This document shows, one piece after another, positions 1 to 7,922 of a stretch of 16,832 bases of DNA (position 1 is the first letter of the stretch; every line of letters begins with the position of its first letter). The notes under the pieces were generated by a model. The model saw only the letters and a program-made list of their open reading frames with translations, had not been told where the DNA came from and did not search any database. The DNA is taken from positions 1-16,832 of the forward strand of contig WRHG01000020.1 in NCBI GenBank assembly GCA_009783365.1, written 5' to 3'. The position numbers and the translations under genes are program-made. This DNA is from Clostridia bacterium (lineage in GTDB: Bacteria; Bacillota_A; Clostridia; Christensenellales; Aristaeellaceae).

Positions 1-133
1 AGTGCTTCTCAAAGATGGGCAATATATACGTCTCGGCGTAGTCCATGCACCAGATTGCGATGGTAGCTTTGCTCTGTGTGCCTATCAACCGCATGAGGGA
101 CACGATATAAGGCGAGTCCGCCGCACCCAACAT
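1..133 (-). CDS. N-terminal part of a putative Imm-5-like immunity protein (runs off left edge)
   Basis: Reading the minus strand from the ATG at 133 gives an open frame of 44 codons that reaches the window edge without a stop. It begins MLGAADSPYIVSLMRL and continues through ATIAIWCMDYAETYILPIFE. From memory this resembles the start of a family of small helical proteins annotated as putative immunity proteins in Clostridia and Actinobacteria (a conserved WC.DYAE..LPI.EK segment); their biochemical role is not established. The gene lies 32 bases after the stop of the DUF1905 gene on the same strand, so the two probably share a transcript. No good ribosome binding site precedes the ATG at 133. 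The nearest purine-rich stretch (AGGAAGGG, about 158-165) is some 25 bases away, and the frame stays open further upstream, so the true start could be an earlier non-standard codon such as ATA or ATT. The family call rests on this short piece only. Confidence 0.5.
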   Translation of the reverse strand, partial: MLGAADSPYIVSLMRLIGTQSKATIAIWCMDYAETYILPIFEKH

Positions 134-165
134 TTTTCTTAGCTTTGGTATTGTAATCCCTTCCT

Positions 166-576
166 TCAGGTTGCAATCCTTTCCCGTATCGTAACACGGA
201 TGGCATCGCCGGGTTGTTTCCCGATTTTTGTACGGATGTCCTTGCGTATACCGAGGATATAGCACACCGAACCATCCGGGTTTTTCGCGCCCATATTGAC
301 GATGCTGCCGTCGTAAGGCTCGCCGTCGAAGGTAGCGTGAACGCTGACGCGTCCCTTGCCGAACTCCGTTCGAAGATCATAAGGAAACGGCACATAAGCG
401 CCGCCTTTTCCGATATCAGAGAGTCTTATTACCGCGTCATATTCATAGATTTTTTCGTTCTTATAACAATATGTACAATAAACGCTATCACTCCCATCTT
501 TTTCTTTTGCGATGAATTCTTTGTGTTGTCCGTCAAAGACCATGCCGCAGCTTTGGCATTGCGGATTTTTTCCCAT
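166..576 (-). CDS. Zinc-ribbon + DUF1905 domain protein
   Basis: This is a 136-residue protein with two parts. Residues 7-37 carry two CxxC pairs (C7/C10 and C34/C37), the pattern of a putative zinc-ribbon domain. Residues about 43-133 match my recollection of DUF1905, a small beta-barrel-like domain; typical stretches here are [17 protein letters not shown] and the C-terminal [20 protein letters not shown]. The molecular function of DUF1905 is unknown. The start is well supported: an AAGGAGG site (positions 585-591 on the plus strand as CCTCCTT) lies 8 bases before the ATG at 576. The gene is followed after 32 bases by the immunity-like gene at the left edge, which suggests a two-gene transcript. 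The base composition looks less GC-rich than the operon to the right, in keeping with an accessory location next to an insertion sequence relic. Confidence 0.8.
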   Translation of the reverse strand: MGKNPQCQSCGMVFDGQHKEFIAKEKDGSDSVYCTYCYKNEKIYEYDAVIRLSDIGKGGAYVPFPYDLRTEFGKGRVSVHATFDGEPYDGSIVNMGAKNPDGSVCYILGIRKDIRTKIGKQPGDAIRVTIRERIAT

Positions 577-800
577 TGAGAATTCCTCCTTTTGGCAATA
601 TCGGGATAACGGATCCTATTCGTAAAGCGGACGTCCCTTATTTGAGATTTTTGATATCCTCAGCCGTGAAAAGATTGCCCTGGCGCAGACCGGAATATGA
701 CCCTGCCGTTTTAAAGCGATTTTCAAGCCAACCATTGTATTGTGTTTTTGCCGCCGGCAGTGACGACTCGCAAACAAGGCAAGGCATCTAGCCATCCGAC
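577..800. other. Non-coding stretch between the DUF1905 gene and a transposase relic
   Basis: Nothing here could be assigned on either strand beyond the ribosome binding site of the DUF1905 gene at 585-591. The two short open frames that cross it (576-791 plus and 616-819 minus) have no recognisable domain, no good start site and no hydrophobic pattern. The promoter of the DUF1905 gene should lie in this stretch, reading leftward, but no convincing -35/-10 pair was found. Part of it may be unrecognisable sequence from the decayed insertion element that follows. Confidence 0.5.
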
Positions 801-1140
801 TTGTACCCGTCAAAGGCAAATTACCACCCTCTGCACGGATTCTATTGTAACTTATTTGGCAAGATATGCAAAGATATAACGATAATTATCCCTCAAGACC
901 GTATCATCCTTACCTGCGACGGAATGGCATGGCACAGGGTAAATGTTTCAGAAATCCCCGAAAACATCCCTCTTTTCTTCCTCCCCTCCGCCGCTCCAGG
1001 GATGAACCCAACTGAACAAATACGATGATACAGCCAAGCAATTGACATCCTCACTGGTATGCCGGAGTTTCATGGCGATGTGCCCGGCATGGAGCGGCGC
1101 AATACGACTCCAAATGCGCATTCTGTCGCGTTTCGTTGAG
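801..1140 (+). pseudogene. Relic of an IS630-family transposase (C-terminal half, frameshifted)
   Basis: The frame from about 801 to 1028 reads DRIILTCDGMAWHRVN, then IPENIPLFFLPSAAPGMNPT and EQIR before a TGA. This is the C-terminal DDE_3 region of IS630-family transposases: an Asp in a hydrophobic strand (LxxDGxxWH), then LPxxxPxxNPxEQ with the final catalytic Glu. In intact relatives the EQI is followed by a Trp; here it is Arg and then a stop. After that stop the similarity seems to resume in another frame at 1042-1138 (SLVCRSFMAMCPAWSGAIRL and QMRILSRFV), which resembles the end of these proteins (a C-terminal WILSRF-like motif). The N-terminal helix-turn-helix half and the first catalytic Asp were not found upstream. 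No terminal inverted repeats or target duplication were recognised. It is a dead fragment, not a mobile element. Confidence 0.7.
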
Positions 1141-1257
1141 AAGATTCAACTCTTTCCGCCCCGCACACCCTCCGTACATCGCCACCTCGGTTTTCGCGCC
1201 AAACATAATCCCTTCATTTTCTATCCCCGCACAATCGAACGAACCCTCGCCTCAGGC

Positions 1258-1286
1258 TGGCTTTTTTTTCTATTCAATGCTATACT
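1258..1286 (+). promoter_or_regulatory. Candidate promoter for the DUF6056-lux-glycosyltransferase operon
   Basis: An extended -10 box, TGCTATACT, ends at 1286 (TATACT at 1281-1286 differs from TATAAT at one base). A weak -35-like TGGCTT lies 17 bases upstream at 1258-1263; the extended TG dinucleotide would compensate for it. Transcription would start near 1293, about 50 bases before the first start codon, which is preceded by an AAGGAGG site near 1326-1332. The sequence between the IS relic and the operon holds no other gene. Confidence 0.5.
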
Positions 1287-1343
1287 TTTTTACGAAAGCG
1301 AACGATCAATCCGTTCACTCACAGCAAGGAGGCAGGACCCTTC

Positions 1344-2888
1344 ATGGAATGCCCCACCACCAAACAACCGAGGGATTACTTCCCTTCAAAGCGTCTGTTG
1401 GCTTGGCTTTGCGTATTGATGCTCGCCTTTAGCACTCTGCCCATCTATATTATATCCTTTTATAATCACCCCTATTTTGACGACTACAACTTTTCAAAAA
1501 ACGTTCACGCCTCCTGGCAGGAAAGTCGCAGCCTTCCGGCGGCGCTTCAGGCAGCCTGGGAGAGCGCTCGAATGACCCGCGAAACCTGGCAGGGTACCTA
1601 TACGGGAACATTGCTCAGTAACGTCCAGCCGGGGGTTTTTTCCGAAAGCTTGTACTTTCTTACTACGTTTTTCCTGCTGACGGCTTTTTTATTCTGCCTC
1701 GGCTTTTTCCTGAAAGCGGTTTTCGCGGATGCGCTGGGACTGGGCGGACTCTCCCTTGTGATTCTTATCTCTTTGGTGCTGATGCTGATGGTGCAGTTCC
1801 TGCCCGCTCCGGACGAGGCGTTCTTCTGGTTTAACGGCGGCGTGGGCAATACGTTTATCTACTCAATTCTGGCGTTGAGCCTGGGGCTGTGCGTAAAATT
1901 GTGGCGTTGTGAAAGCCGGGCGAAACAAGCGTTTTTGTTGATTGCCCTTGTTATTTGCATGGTTTTATTGGGGGGCGGCAGCTATGGGGGCGGCGTGTTC
2001 GGCCTGCTGTTATTCACGCTGCTGGTGGGATTCGCCTTTGCAAAAAAATGCCGGAAACGCTGGTTCTTCGCGGGCTTGTTAGCGGTGTTCCTGGCTTGCT
2101 TTTTATACAGCGTATCCGCACCGGGAAACGCCCGGCGAGCCGCCATCATTGGAAGTTCATCTTCCTTTCCGAAAGCCGTCATACAGTCCTTATACTACGG
2201 AACAGCCATGGCGGGAAGCCTCGTCCGCCTGCCCTTGCTGGCGGCAACGGCGATGCTGGTCCCTTATTTCGCCAGCGCCGCAAAGGCCAGCTCCTTTCGC
2301 TTTTCCCACCCCTTACTGTTGCTAGCGGGCAGTTTGTGCCTGTATTGCGCGCAATTCGCCCCAACACTGTACGCGGGCGTGTTCCTTGGCGGCGGGCGAA
2401 CCGTGAATACGTATTATCAGAGCTTCGTGGCGATGTGGTTTTTATTGGCCTACTACCATACGGGTTTTTGGGTTCGCCGGATAGAAGAAAGGCAGGATTG
2501 CAAGGGTTCATACAACGTCCTGAAAGCGCCTCCTGTTCGGGCGAAACGGGGTTTCCTATTGGCCTCCGCAGCGATGCTCCTGATAGGCTGCCTTGCATAC
2601 AAACGGCCACAGGATGCTACCTTTGGCCCTCAAAACATGGCCGGAGGCAGCGCCGCCTACTCCCTTCTAAAAGGCGAGGCCCAGCAATATCACCGGGAAA
2701 TGATGGACCGAGAAATCCTTTTTCGGGATCCGGCCCGGAAGGAAATCATACTGGAACCCCTTTCCATCGTACCTGGGATCTTTATGCAGGATTTGCTGGT
2801 TCCGGACACGGCTGACGATATACAGCCCGTCCTATGCGCATACTATGGAAAAGACGCCGTCAACCTAGCGGGAGAGGGGGTCCGCTGA
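1344..2888 (+). CDS. DUF6056 family multi-pass membrane protein (likely GT-C-type glycosyltransferase), copy 1
   Basis: This 514-residue protein has about ten or more hydrophobic segments, beginning with one at residues 17-38, and matches the DUF6056 family. Family features that can be seen are the NHPYFDDYNFS motif right after the first membrane segment (D46, D47), PAPDEAFFWFNGGVGNTF (154-171), SAPGN (258-262) and a soluble C-terminal tail starting near FGPQNM. An acidic pair in the first outer loop is the hallmark of GT-C glycosyltransferases, which take sugars from polyprenyl phosphates; assigning that activity to DUF6056 is inference. The ATG at 1344 follows an AAGGAGG site about 11 bases upstream. 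It is the first gene of the operon and its stop overlaps the start of its paralogue by one base (TGATG). The polyprenyl-sugar GT2 and SMR genes downstream support an envelope glycosylation role. Confidence 0.85.
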   Translation: MECPTTKQPRDYFPSKRLLAWLCVLMLAFSTLPIYIISFYNHPYFDDYNFSKNVHASWQESRSLPAALQAAWESARMTRETWQGTYTGTLLSNVQPGVFSESLYFLTTFFLLTAFLFCLGFFLKAVFADALGLGGLSLVILISLVLMLMVQFLPAPDEAFFWFNGGVGNTFIYSILALSLGLCVKLWRCESRAKQAFLLIALVICMVLLGGGSYGGGVFGLLLFTLLVGFAFAKKCRKRWFFAGLLAVFLACFLYSVSAPGNARRAAIIGSSSSFPKAVIQSLYYGTAMAGSLVRLPLLAATAMLVPYFASAAKASSFRFSHPLLLLAGSLCLYCAQFAPTLYAGVFLGGGRTVNTYYQSFVAMWFLLAYYHTGFWVRRIEERQDCKGSYNVLKAPPVRAKRGFLLASAAMLLIGCLAYKRPQDATFGPQNMAGGSAAYSLLKGEAQQYHREMMDREILFRDPARKEIILEPLSIVPGIFMQDLLVPDTADDIQPVLCAYYGKDAVNLAGEGVR

Positions 2889-4438
2889 TGGCAAAAAAAC
2901 GCTTCCTCCCGCAAGACATTTCGTTAACCCATAAGCAAATCGCCCGGCTCTGCGCCACGCTGCTGGCGCTGAGCCTCCTGCCCCTATACGGCATATCTTT
3001 TTTCAACCATCCCTATTATGACGATTTCGGCTTTTCCATCCTTACCCACGCAGCCTGGCGGGATACCGGAAACGCGGGCGCGGTGATTATGGCGGCCTGG
3101 CGCAATACGGTTGGCATCCGGCAGACCTGGCAAGGCATGTATACGCCGTCCTTTTTATCCGCACTGCAGCCGGGCCTCTTCGGCGAAGGGTATTATTGGA
3201 TCGCCACGTTCCTGCTGTTAAGCGGCCTGCTGGCCTCCACGCTGTTTTTTGTCTGGCAGATTCTGTATAAAGTATTAGGCGCGGGCAGGGCCGCCACCTT
3301 GGCGGCATGGTGCTGCCTGGCATTTTTGCTTGTGCAGTTCACGCCAGCCCCGGACGAGGCTTTCTACTGGTACAACGGCGGAGTCGGCTATACGCTGATG
3401 TGGTGCCTGCTGCTGCTTAGTTCCGCCGTATGGCTCCTGTTCCACCGCCTGGACAGCCGGGCCGGCCGGGGCAAGCGCGCGGCTCTTTACCTGCTGCTGC
3501 TACTGCTGCTGGCCCTGTCCGGCGGCGCGGGGTATTCGCTGCTGCTTTTTTACAGCGCTGGCTTCCTGCTGTTTACGAGCTATGCGTTTGTGCGGAAACA
3601 TCCCAGGAAATGGGCGCATCTTTTTGCCTTACTTCTCTTTTTAGGATGCTTCGCCTTTAACATGGCCGCCCCCGGCAACGCTGTACGGGCAAAAACCCTT
3701 CACGGCGGCTTGAGCATTCCCATGGCCATCGCCCAATCCCTCTATTTCGGCTTCGCCCTCATCGGGCACTGGTTCACCCTGCCTATCGCAGCCTTACTCA
3801 TTCTGCTGGCGGCGCTGCTGTTCCCCACTCTGCGGGCAAGCCGTTTTTCCTTCGCCCGGCCCGGTTGGATCACCTTGCTGTGCGGATGCCTGTTTTGCAC
3901 CCAACTGACAGCCACACTCTTTACCGGCAACTACCTGGGTGACGGTCGCGTTTTTAATATATACTACGATACCTATGTACTGATGATGGGCTTTTTGGCC
4001 CTATACTGGACCGGCTGGGTTCAGCGGAAGGGGTGGAGCGGGTTTTCCCGGGCAACCAGCGCTCCGGCTCTCGACCATTCGGTAAGAATCAAGGGCTCAG
4101 TATTGGCGGCGGCCGCCCTGCTGCTGCTGTGGGGCATCGTCAGCTACCGGCCGGATGGGGCGGAAAGCTATGGCCCGCAAAATATGACATCGGGAAGCGC
4201 GGCGCTTTCCCTGCTGCGGGGTGAGGCAGCCGGCTATGACCGGCAAATGAGAGAGCGGCATGCGTTGCTGAACGATGCTGCCCGGCCGGAAGTGGTTCTG
4301 AGCCCTGCCACGGGCATTCCAAAGGTATTTGTCCGCGACATACTCCGCGGCGGTTCACGGGAATACGTTTGTTATCTTTACGCTGAGTACTATAACAAGG
4401 CTTCCGTCACCGTGGCGGAGGACGCGCTGAAGGAGTGA
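2888..4438 (+). CDS. DUF6056 family multi-pass membrane protein (likely GT-C-type glycosyltransferase), copy 2
   Basis: This 516-residue protein is a clear tandem paralogue of the gene before it. It shares NHPYYDDFGFS after the first membrane segment (D45, D46), PAPDEAFYWYNGGVGYT (153-169), an AAPGN motif, and a C-terminal YGPQNMTSGSAALSLLRGEA segment that is nearly the same as in copy 1. I chose the ATG at 2888, which overlaps the upstream TGA and has a GGAGAGGGGG stretch just before it, over an in-frame ATG at 2834 that would lie inside the previous gene. The two copies have diverged widely outside the motifs, so they may differ in sugar donor or acceptor, or work as a pair. Activity as a GT-C transferase is inferred from topology and the acidic motif, not demonstrated. 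Confidence 0.85.
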   Translation: MAKKRFLPQDISLTHKQIARLCATLLALSLLPLYGISFFNHPYYDDFGFSILTHAAWRDTGNAGAVIMAAWRNTVGIRQTWQGMYTPSFLSALQPGLFGEGYYWIATFLLLSGLLASTLFFVWQILYKVLGAGRAATLAAWCCLAFLLVQFTPAPDEAFYWYNGGVGYTLMWCLLLLSSAVWLLFHRLDSRAGRGKRAALYLLLLLLLALSGGAGYSLLLFYSAGFLLFTSYAFVRKHPRKWAHLFALLLFLGCFAFNMAAPGNAVRAKTLHGGLSIPMAIAQSLYFGFALIGHWFTLPIAALLILLAALLFPTLRASRFSFARPGWITLLCGCLFCTQLTATLFTGNYLGDGRVFNIYYDTYVLMMGFLALYWTGWVQRKGWSGFSRATSAPALDHSVRIKGSVLAAAALLLLWGIVSYRPDGAESYGPQNMTSGSAALSLLRGEAAGYDRQMRERHALLNDAARPEVVLSPATGIPKVFVRDILRGGSREYVCYLYAEYYNKASVTVAEDALKE

Positions 4439-4442
4439 GTTC

Positions 4443-5186
4443 ATGCTGCTGCCAGAAAAAAACGCTCTGATTACCGGTTGCGCCCGCGGCATCGGGGCTG
4501 CCCTGCTTCAGGTTTTCGCAGAGGAAGGGGCCAATATATGGGCTTTTGCCCGCGTTGGCGACGAGGCGTTTGAGGCCAGGTGCCAAGCGCTCTCTATGGC
4601 TCATGGCGTATGGGTGAAGCCCGTCTATGCCGAACTTACGGACCAACACGCACGCAAGGCGGCTTTTTCACGGGTCATGGAAGATAAACAGCCCCTTCAC
4701 ATCCTGGTGAACAACGCGGGCATAATGGGAGAGGATAAGCTGTTCCAAATGACCGGCGAAGACGAAATGCGCGCTGTTTTCGACGTTAATTTCTTCGCCC
4801 TTTTGGAGGTAAGCCGCTTCGCAACCCGGCTGATGGCCCGCCACAGGCAAGGGGCTGTGGTGAACATCGCCAGCGTGGCCGGTATCAATGGGGACAGCCG
4901 CATCGACTATTCCGCAAGCAAGGCCGCCGTGATCGCCGCCACAAAAAAGATGGCGCGGGAAATGGCCGGCTTGGGTATCCGGATCAACGCCCTGGCTCCG
5001 GGTCTGACGGATACGGAACTGGTGGCCGGCCTTTCGGAAAAGGCGGAACAGGAAACCTTATCGGCCATTTTGCTGGGGCGCAAGGGTGATCCCCGAGAAG
5101 TGGCCCAAGTGGCGGCTTTCTTGGCCAGTGATCGGGCCGGCTTCGTTACTGGACAAGTCTGGCGGGTAGATGGCGGGGCTCCCTGA
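4443..5186 (+). CDS. Short-chain dehydrogenase/reductase, FabG-like 3-oxoacyl-ACP reductase
   Basis: This 247-residue protein is a full-length classical SDR. Visible motifs are the cofactor-binding TGCARGIG (11-18), the NNAG motif at 90-93, the active-site Asn in FDVNFF (N116), the catalytic Ser in NIASVAG (S144), YSASK with Tyr156 and Lys160, and a C-terminal VTGQVWRVDGG. FabG enzymes reduce 3-oxoacyl-ACP to 3-hydroxyacyl-ACP with NADPH. The acyl carrier protein gene 21 bases downstream makes an ACP-bound substrate likely. Other SDRs of this group reduce sugars, ketones or aldehydes, so in this operon it could also act on the aldehyde made by the LuxC homologue. The start follows a GAAGGAG site and lies 4 bases after the preceding stop, suggesting coupled translation. 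Confidence 0.85.
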   Translation: MLLPEKNALITGCARGIGAALLQVFAEEGANIWAFARVGDEAFEARCQALSMAHGVWVKPVYAELTDQHARKAAFSRVMEDKQPLHILVNNAGIMGEDKLFQMTGEDEMRAVFDVNFFALLEVSRFATRLMARHRQGAVVNIASVAGINGDSRIDYSASKAAVIAATKKMAREMAGLGIRINALAPGLTDTELVAGLSEKAEQETLSAILLGRKGDPREVAQVAAFLASDRAGFVTGQVWRVDGGAP

Positions 5187-5207
5187 TCAAACATAGGAGA
5201 GATTGAC

Positions 5208-5444
5208 ATGAATAATCTGGAAAAGTATACCCGTGCCTTTATGGATGCCCTTGAGGTTTCCGCTGCGGACGCGTCCTCCCTGGTGTACGGTGAAAGCGCC
5301 GCGTGGGACAGCGTGGGACATATGGCACTGGTCGCCAAACTGGAGGATCAATTTGACATCATGATGGAGATGGATGACATAGTGGATTTAAGCTCGTTTA
5401 ATAAAGGGAAGGAGATTCTGCGCAAATATGCTGTGGAATTTTAG
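5208..5444 (+). CDS. Acyl carrier protein (free-standing)
   Basis: This 78-residue acidic protein has the size and helical layout of an acyl carrier protein. The attachment Ser for 4'-phosphopantetheine is Ser35 in AAWDSVGHMALV; the usual DSL is DSV here. The rest (LVAKLEDQFDI, then acidic helix III residues around MMEMDDIVDL) fits the family. Such dedicated ACPs are usually found in secondary metabolism or envelope biosynthesis loci and are distinct from the housekeeping AcpP of fatty acid synthesis. It sits between a ketoreductase and an AMP-dependent ligase, so it probably carries the acyl group that these enzymes load and modify. A good AGGAGAG ribosome binding site precedes the ATG. Its 3' end overlaps the ligase gene by 17 bases. 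No phosphopantetheinyl transferase is in the window, so a chromosomal one elsewhere must activate it. Confidence 0.9.
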   Translation: MNNLEKYTRAFMDALEVSAADASSLVYGESAAWDSVGHMALVAKLEDQFDIMMEMDDIVDLSSFNKGKEILRKYAVEF

Positions 5445-6825
5445 CCGTTTCGGAGACAGCCTGGCCGTGGTCGATGAGTACGGCCAACGCCTGACGTACG
5501 CCCAACTATCCGAGGAAAGCCGCGCCCTTTGCGCAGCGGCCGGAGGGCGTTGCCTGGTAATGCAGCTTTGCCAGAACACGATGGGCAGCTTGCTGGGGTA
5601 CGCGGGCTTTCTGGAGGGAGGCATCGCGCCCGCCCTGCTCGGCGCGGACATAAACAGAGAAGCTTTCCAAGCCCTTTACCAGGCTTATACCCCCAAATTT
5701 ATATGGGCGCCCGTGGCATTTAAACATCCCGGCTGTCTGCCGGTATATAAGCGCTTTGGATATCATCTGCTGCGCACGGCCTTTTCGGGTGATTTATCCC
5801 TCCATCCGGATCTGGCCCTGCTGCTCACTACCAGCGGTTCCACTGGCAGCCCGAAATTTGTGCGCCAGAGTTATGCCAACATCCGCGCCAATACGGACAG
5901 CATCGTAGAATACCTCGCCTTGACCGAAGCCGAAAGGCCCATCACCACCCTACCCATGCACTACACCTACGGGCTAAGCATCATTAACACCCATTTGGAT
6001 GTGGGAGCGTCGCTCCTGCTGACGGACAAAGGGATCGCCCAGAAGGATTTCTGGCGGTTCTTCCGGGAGGAGGCCGCCACCAGCTTTGGCGGAGTGCCTT
6101 ACACTTTTGAAATGCTGGACCAAATGCGCTTCACACGCATGGAGCTTCCAAGCCTCACAACCATGACCCAGGCGGGAGGAAAGCTGTTGCCCGCACTGCA
6201 TCAGAAGCTGGCGGAATGGTGCCTGCAGACCGGGCGGAAGTTCATCGTAATGTACGGCCAGTGCGAAGCAACGGCCCGCATGGCCTATCTGCCTTGGGAA
6301 CAAAGCCTTACAAAGACCGGAGCAATGGGCGTCGCAATCCCCGGGGGCCGGTTTGAACTCGTGGATGAAAGCGGAGCGGTCATTACAAAGCCCTACACCA
6401 CAGGGGAACTGCGCTATTATGGGGACAATGTGACGCTGGGATATGCGGAGTCCGCCAGCCACCTGTCCTTGGGGGATGAGCGGAAAGGCGTTCTTGATAC
6501 CGGGGATATGGCCCAGATGGATGAGGACGGAACCTTTACCATCGTTGGGCGTAAAAAGCGATTTTTAAAGCTTTTTGGCAATCGGGTAAACTTGGACGAA
6601 GTGGAGCGGATGGTGAAGACGGCTTTCCCCGGCGCGGATGTGGCCTGCGGAGGCCTGGACGACCAGTTATGCCTTTACGCGGTCCAGGAGAGCGAACTTC
6701 CAGCCATGCGGGCGTTCCTTATCGAAAAGACGGGTTTAAACCCCGCGGCCTTCCGCGTGCAAGCCGTCGGACAAATCCCCAAAAATGAGGCGGGAAAAAC
6801 TTTGTATAAGGAATTGGAGCAATGA
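5428..6825 (+). CDS. AMP-dependent acyl ligase (acyl-ACP/acyl-CoA synthetase type)
   Basis: This 465-residue protein is an adenylate-forming enzyme. Core motifs are the P-loop TTSGSTGSPKFV (134-145), the A5 region MYGQCEATARM (275-285; usually YGxTE), the A7 motif DTGD (357-360), the A8 hinge GRKKRFLKLFGNRVNLDEVE (374-393) and a C-terminal PKNEAGKTLYKEL with the A10 Lys. Such enzymes join a carboxylic acid to AMP and pass it to CoA or a carrier protein. The neighbouring ACP suggests it loads that carrier. The N-terminal domain is short compared with about 500-550 residues in typical acyl-CoA synthetases, so the substrate may be small. The start overlaps the ACP gene by 17 bases and follows an AAGGAG site. 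The acid it activates cannot be told from sequence. Confidence 0.85.
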   Translation: MLWNFSRFGDSLAVVDEYGQRLTYAQLSEESRALCAAAGGRCLVMQLCQNTMGSLLGYAGFLEGGIAPALLGADINREAFQALYQAYTPKFIWAPVAFKHPGCLPVYKRFGYHLLRTAFSGDLSLHPDLALLLTTSGSTGSPKFVRQSYANIRANTDSIVEYLALTEAERPITTLPMHYTYGLSIINTHLDVGASLLLTDKGIAQKDFWRFFREEAATSFGGVPYTFEMLDQMRFTRMELPSLTTMTQAGGKLLPALHQKLAEWCLQTGRKFIVMYGQCEATARMAYLPWEQSLTKTGAMGVAIPGGRFELVDESGAVITKPYTTGELRYYGDNVTLGYAESASHLSLGDERKGVLDTGDMAQMDEDGTFTIVGRKKRFLKLFGNRVNLDEVERMVKTAFPGADVACGGLDDQLCLYAVQESELPAMRAFLIEKTGLNPAAFRVQAVGQIPKNEAGKTLYKELEQ

Positions 6826-7922
6826 TGACCGATTGGGAAACCTTACTGTCCCTGCCGCCCTATGGCATGGGCAGGGAGGAAAAGCATCCCTTCCTCACAA
6901 GAGAGCTGGCTGCCCTATGCCGCCACCATCAAGCGGGTTGCCCTTCCTACGCCCGTATGCTTTCCGCCTGGAGTGAAACGGAAGCCCTTGCCGGTTCCTC
7001 ATCCCGAGCACACGGCTATGAGGGGCTTCCCTTCCTGCCCGTGCGCCTGTTTAAGGAGTTTGATCTGTTCAGCGTGCCAGAGGAAAGCCTGCACAAAACC
7101 CTGACCAGCAGCGGCACAACAGGCCAGCAGGTGAGCCGCATCCACCTGGACCGTGAAACCAGCGCGGCGCAGAGCAAAGTTCTCACGATAATCGTCCGCG
7201 ATTTTCTGGGAAACAGCCGCTTGCCCATGATCATACTGGATACGAGCGCGCTGCTTCAAAACCGAGCCATGTTCTCTGCCCGGGGCGCCGGCGTGCTGGG
7301 CTTCAGCCTTTTTGCCCGGGATAAAATATATGCTTTCGATGAGCATATGAATCTGGACGTTGCGGGCCTGCGAGCATTTTTAGAGAAGCACCGCGGCGAA
7401 CCCATCTTTCTGTTCGGCTTTACCTACATGGTTTGGCGGCATTTTTACGGGGATTTACGTACGCTTGCCGAACCTATTGATCTCAGCCAAGGCATCCTGA
7501 TCCACGGCGGCGGCTGGAAAAAGCTGGCGGCGGAAGCCGTTTCTCCCTCGCAATTTCAAAATGGACTCAAGGAAGTATGCGGCATCCGCCGGGTGCACGA
7601 TTATTATGGCATGGTAGAACAAACAGGCGCCATTTTTATGGAATGTGAGAAAGGCCACCTCCACGCGCCCGTATGGGCGGATATTCTCGTTCGCAGCCCG
7701 CGGGATTTTTCACTGGCTCCTATGGGTGAAAAAGGACTCATTGAGGCGGTGAGCCTGCTGCCCCGCAGCTATCCAGGCCACTTGTTGCTCACCGAGGACG
7801 AGGGGAGGATTCTAGGGGAGGACGATTGTCCCTGCGGCCGAAAAGGCAAATATTTTCAAGTGTTGGGCCGCATTCAGCGGGCGGAGGCAAGGGGGTGCAG
7901 CGATACCTATGAACCAGCCTAA
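6822..7922 (+). CDS. LuxE-type acyl-protein synthetase
   Basis: This 366-residue protein matches the LuxE/acyl-protein synthetase family. It has an adenylate-forming type P-loop, TSSGTTGQQVSRIHLD (95-110), a central segment FLFGFTYMVW, a YYGMVEQTG motif (261-269) that replaces the A5 motif, and a C-terminal DDCPCGRKGKYFQVLGR followed by RGCSDTY (358-364). In luminous bacteria LuxE activates a fatty acid as acyl-AMP, receives it on a Cys near its C terminus and hands it to LuxC; Cys359 here lies in a similar place, but I cannot confirm that it is the same residue. The gene overlaps the preceding ligase by four bases (ATGA) and the following LuxC gene by 14 bases, so the three are probably made together. 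No luciferase subunit is present, so the role is not luminescence. Confidence 0.88.
   Translation: MMTDWETLLSLPPYGMGREEKHPFLTRELAALCRHHQAGCPSYARMLSAWSETEALAGSSSRAHGYEGLPFLPVRLFKEFDLFSVPEESLHKTLTSSGTTGQQVSRIHLDRETSAAQSKVLTIIVRDFLGNSRLPMIILDTSALLQNRAMFSARGAGVLGFSLFARDKIYAFDEHMNLDVAGLRAFLEKHRGEPIFLFGFTYMVWRHFYGDLRTLAEPIDLSQGILIHGGGWKKLAAEAVSPSQFQNGLKEVCGIRRVHDYYGMVEQTGAIFMECEKGHLHAPVWADILVRSPRDFSLAPMGEKGLIEAVSLLPRSYPGHLLLTEDEGRILGEDDCPCGRKGKYFQVLGRIQRAEARGCSDTYEPA

Noticed and set aside
9..395. Open frame of 128 codons on the minus strand
   Set aside because: It overlaps the well-supported DUF1905 gene in another frame, has low-complexity Ser/Ala-rich composition and no ribosome binding site.
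1248..1270. T-rich run after a GC-rich stretch as a terminator
   Set aside because: There is a run of eight T residues, but the stem before it has only three pairs (GCC/GGC), too weak for a call.
1042..1419. Open frame on the plus strand crossing the operon start
   Set aside because: Only its first 32 codons look like the frameshifted transposase tail; the rest overlaps the promoter and DUF6056 start and has no domain.
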